Assembly: GCA_013399695.1 (NCBI GenBank)
Contig: VXAU01003708.1
Span: 748,489 to 812,488 of the forward strand
From: Formicarius rufipectus
Taxonomy: Eukaryota; Chordata; Aves; Passeriformes; Formicariidae
DNA length: 64,000 bases
Direction of reading: 5' to 3'
The notes beneath the pieces were generated by a model, which saw only the letters and a list, made by a program, of their open reading frames with translations, had not been told where the DNA came from and searched no databases. A program made the translations under genes and the position numbers. Numbering within the stretch: the stretch's first letter is position 1; each line of letters opens with the position of its first letter. Of this stretch, positions 61,241 to 64,000 are shown one piece after another.

Positions 61241-63867
61241 ATAGATGAGTTGTAAAAGGCCAACACCACACAAGTTAATAACTTAAATCTGTAACTGCTT
61301 AAACAATGCCAGAGTGACAGAACTGGCAGGCAAACGAGCTTTGATAATCACATGTACAGCTTTTAACACCCTCAGTCCGTGAGATCCACTGCATCACATA
61401 CTCCATGCACTGGCACATGGCATGAGCTGTGGAGCTGCCACACGACTCTCATGATACAGGATGATGGCACACAACTTTCTGAGGGGCAAACAGTACCAAG
61501 CTACAGCAGCAGTGACCTCAGTGGCATTGCTGACCTTGCACTGCTCTCCAGCATCTACCACTAGCTGCCATCCTCTCATCATCTTCCCACCTCGCTTCCA
61601 AGCAATTTCAAAACTTTTTCAGCTAGACACGCTAAACCCAGGATGTAGATTTTCCAATTAGTCTCTGTTTAAACATCTGTTGGTAGACTGCATTTAACAT
61701 TAGTTATTTGAGCAAAGAGCAATTTGATTAGGCTGTCTGAAACGGAGCCAAAGTCTGCAAAATAATAGCTCAATTAAATTTTGTTTTGCTTTCATTTGTC
61801 TTATACTTTCCTGAGTGTGATACAGTTGCATATAATCAAGTAAACTAATTCTTTTCAAAATGAGATATTTCGGTGCTTTTCCCATCTCCTTTCAAAGTTT
61901 ATTTAATAATCTATTTCATCTTCTCCATGCTTCATCGAACTTCAGCCTGACACAAAGTACATTTCTTTCTTGTGCCTTCAGTCTGCTTTAATTTTCCAGG
62001 CTTTCAATGGCTTGAGATTATGCACCATAAACATTACACCTTAAATAGATTAGCAATTTATAAAAGGCAGATTACACTTATCAGGCAAATAAAAACATTT
62101 CAGCAACACAACAGCCTTTTCTTTGCACACACCACAAAGTATTTTGCCAACCTGACGACACAGCTGTAAAACTGTCAAGCTCCAAAGCCACATCCCAGCA
62201 GCATTTCCAATTGTTTCCCTGGGTTTAGTTTCTGCTCATTCTGTTATGTTGCACTTGTTGCCCTGAAACTTCAATATTAGCTCTAGAGATTTAAACACAT
62301 GAGGCAAACAGCTGCTCTCCTAAACTGCAACAAGCCAGATCAAAATGCCTTCTCTCTTTCTCCTGCTTCCCCCCCTCCCCAAACTTTCTTTTTAAACAAA
62401 TTGCTGTAACTCAAGTATTTCTGGCAAAGCTGACGGTTTCAGGGCAAAATTCTGCTCTGTGATCATCTCTGCAGACTCCTCCAGTGCAAACTCCTCTCGG
62501 GCAGTGTGTGAGGAACACCAGCAACTTCCCCAAGCTGACTAAAGAAACTTTGCCTCGAGGATTAAAATAAATAAGTCACACTAACTTAGCTGCTATGTAG
62601 ATGTGTATATCATTTAAATTAAAACATTAAACATTTAAACATTAACTACTTTCACACTTCTGTGAAAAGAAAAAAAAAATAAAGCAGCAGCATGTACTCT
62701 TTGAGAGAATTCTTTTATCAGAGATTTTTGATACACAGTACTTTTCCTTTAGTGTAACATACTTGTTGCAAAGTGTGAACACAAAGGGACAAGCTGAAAT
62801 AGGTATCTGGCAGGCTCTTCCCAGCGCGTGCTGCCGAAAGCCACAAGTACTACTGCAGTTGTGAAAAACCTGTGATTTCACTGCAGGAAGGAGAGGGAGT
62901 CCTCCAGCACTCCCTGCCCTGCCACGGGCAGCTCCTTAAAATACTCCCACAACAAAATAACCTGAAAAACCAGAGTCAGGCTGAAGTCCGTGAAAGTTCA
63001 CAATGGGATAGGTCCTACTTAAAATGTTGAGAGCTACTAAATATGACAACCATCTGATGTATGAAAATTATTCACAACCGAAAACAGACAGTCTGGAAAT
63101 CGCTGGGATGACTTCATTTAGACAGAATTACCCAAATCTGTTTCTAATATACACAGTACACATAATAAATTTTTACAATATGACAAGGAAAACAAACTTA
63201 ATAAAAGTTCCTGATCTTTTGTTACACAAGCAAGCTATAGCCATGCTATGTTTATAATATTTTGCCCATGATATCACAGCCCAGTAACAAAAGCTAAGCA
63301 ACACACAAAACAGTCCCTAGGTATGACTTCACCTCGCCCTGCCAGCTCTGCACCCATCACCCCGACACACCACCTTCCCCAGCCCACAGCCAGGTCCCTT
63401 CTGACTCAGAGTTCCCTTCTCCCAGGCTCCCTGTGCCTTGGGAAGCTGCGGATCTGCGTGACGAGAGTTTGTTTTTTTCCAGCTACACCAGGACTCAGCT
63501 GAACGGTAAGAGATTTTTAGCCTGTTTCCTTCACTCCTGGTTATTTGACAAGTGCTTGAAAACCCTGTTATAAACAATCTCTGCAGGAAAACAGATGATG
63601 TCTTACGATCACAGAAGGTAATTTTTTCAAGAACCCAACTTTTTGAGCATTTCCCAGATGCACCGCGTCAATCTTCCTGCGTTTGACGATCTCAGCTGGT
63701 TTTCCAGCCCGGGCGTTGCGCCAGGCGGGCCGGACTGCCCCTCATTGTCACTTCTGTTCGATGGCACTTGCACCCACTGCTGTTATTCGAGGCTTCAGGA
63801 AATTTTCTAACCACTGGACAGGCTCCAGCACCATGCACTAATAAGTTGCAGACTGCAGCACTCTAAG

Positions 63868-63885
63868 TGTGTGTGTGTGTGTGCA
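63868..63885. repeat. GT dinucleotide microsatellite
   Basis: About nine GT copies, followed by a gcacgagtgtgtc extension. Likely polymorphic. Confidence 0.85.
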
Positions 63886-64000
63886 CGAGTGTGTCAGATC
63901 GGGGCCACGGTTTGTAGGAGGGGGGGGGAAAAACAGTAGTTCAAAAATGCTGCCTACTCAAATTGACAGAAAAGTGACCCCTGCACTTCATCAGAAATTC

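Larger units (their letters stand above)
46061..64000 (-). other. FOXP1: FOXP1 5' intron, distal part
   Basis: Non-coding. It carries most of the recognisable interspersed repeats in the window: CR1 pieces at 46350 and 61095, a MIR-like SINE at 47700-48013, and copy B of the unassigned element at 53766-53905. It also holds several simple repeats. AT-rich stretches at 49540-50110 and 61590-62160 are candidate regulatory sequence. Open frames up to 226 codons at 52954-53634 and 188 codons at 57625-58191 show no family resemblance. That this remains FOXP1 intron out to 64000 is inferred from the absence of upstream exons. Confidence 0.65.

Overview
This window is intronic-scale vertebrate DNA, almost certainly from a bird. 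The evidence is a CR1 retrotransposon 3' end at about 61095-61240 of the type that fills avian genomes, a low density of other transposons, and coding exons that match the transcription factor FOXP1 throughout. The CR1 subtype looks passerine-like, but I would not name a species.

The only gene I can support is FOXP1, read from the minus strand. Five internal coding exons are present, in transcript order 34602-34465 (138 bp), 33366-33277 (90 bp), 28084-27931 (154 bp), 21920-21716 (205 bp) and 6127-6023 (105 bp). They are phase-compatible and flanked by consensus splice sites. Together they give 692 coding bases, or 230 codons plus two bases of a lysine codon. They encode the glutamine-rich N-terminal half of the protein, a Ser/Thr-rich linker, and the first half (both cysteines) of the C2H2 zinc finger. 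Introns between them are 1098, 5192, 6010 and 15588 bp. The start codon and first polyglutamine exons lie beyond 64000. The zinc-finger histidines, the leucine zipper and the forkhead domain lie below position 1. I read for these exons on both sides and did not find them.

Layout: 1-6022 is intron 3' of the zinc-finger exon, with a GC-rich minisatellite at about 2.1 kb and a hairpin repeat 78 nt past the donor. 6128-34464 holds the exons and the introns between them, with an old CR1/L3-type LINE relic at 12.1-12.5 kb. 34603-64000 is one long 5' intron. Near 44.5-46 kb it is broken by a CpG island containing a 685-base assembly gap (45118-45802) and a minisatellite. This is a candidate internal promoter for N-truncated FOXP1 transcripts.

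The clearest unexplained structure is a pair of related ~140-bp elements at 32.3 kb and 53.8 kb, about 72% identical over a 94-column core, whose shared centre forms a hairpin. I cannot assign them to a named repeat family. Several AT-rich stretches look like candidate conserved regulatory elements, but that needs an alignment to test. No RNA gene, CRISPR array or second protein gene was found. The many open frames of 60-230 codons outside the exons look like chance frames.
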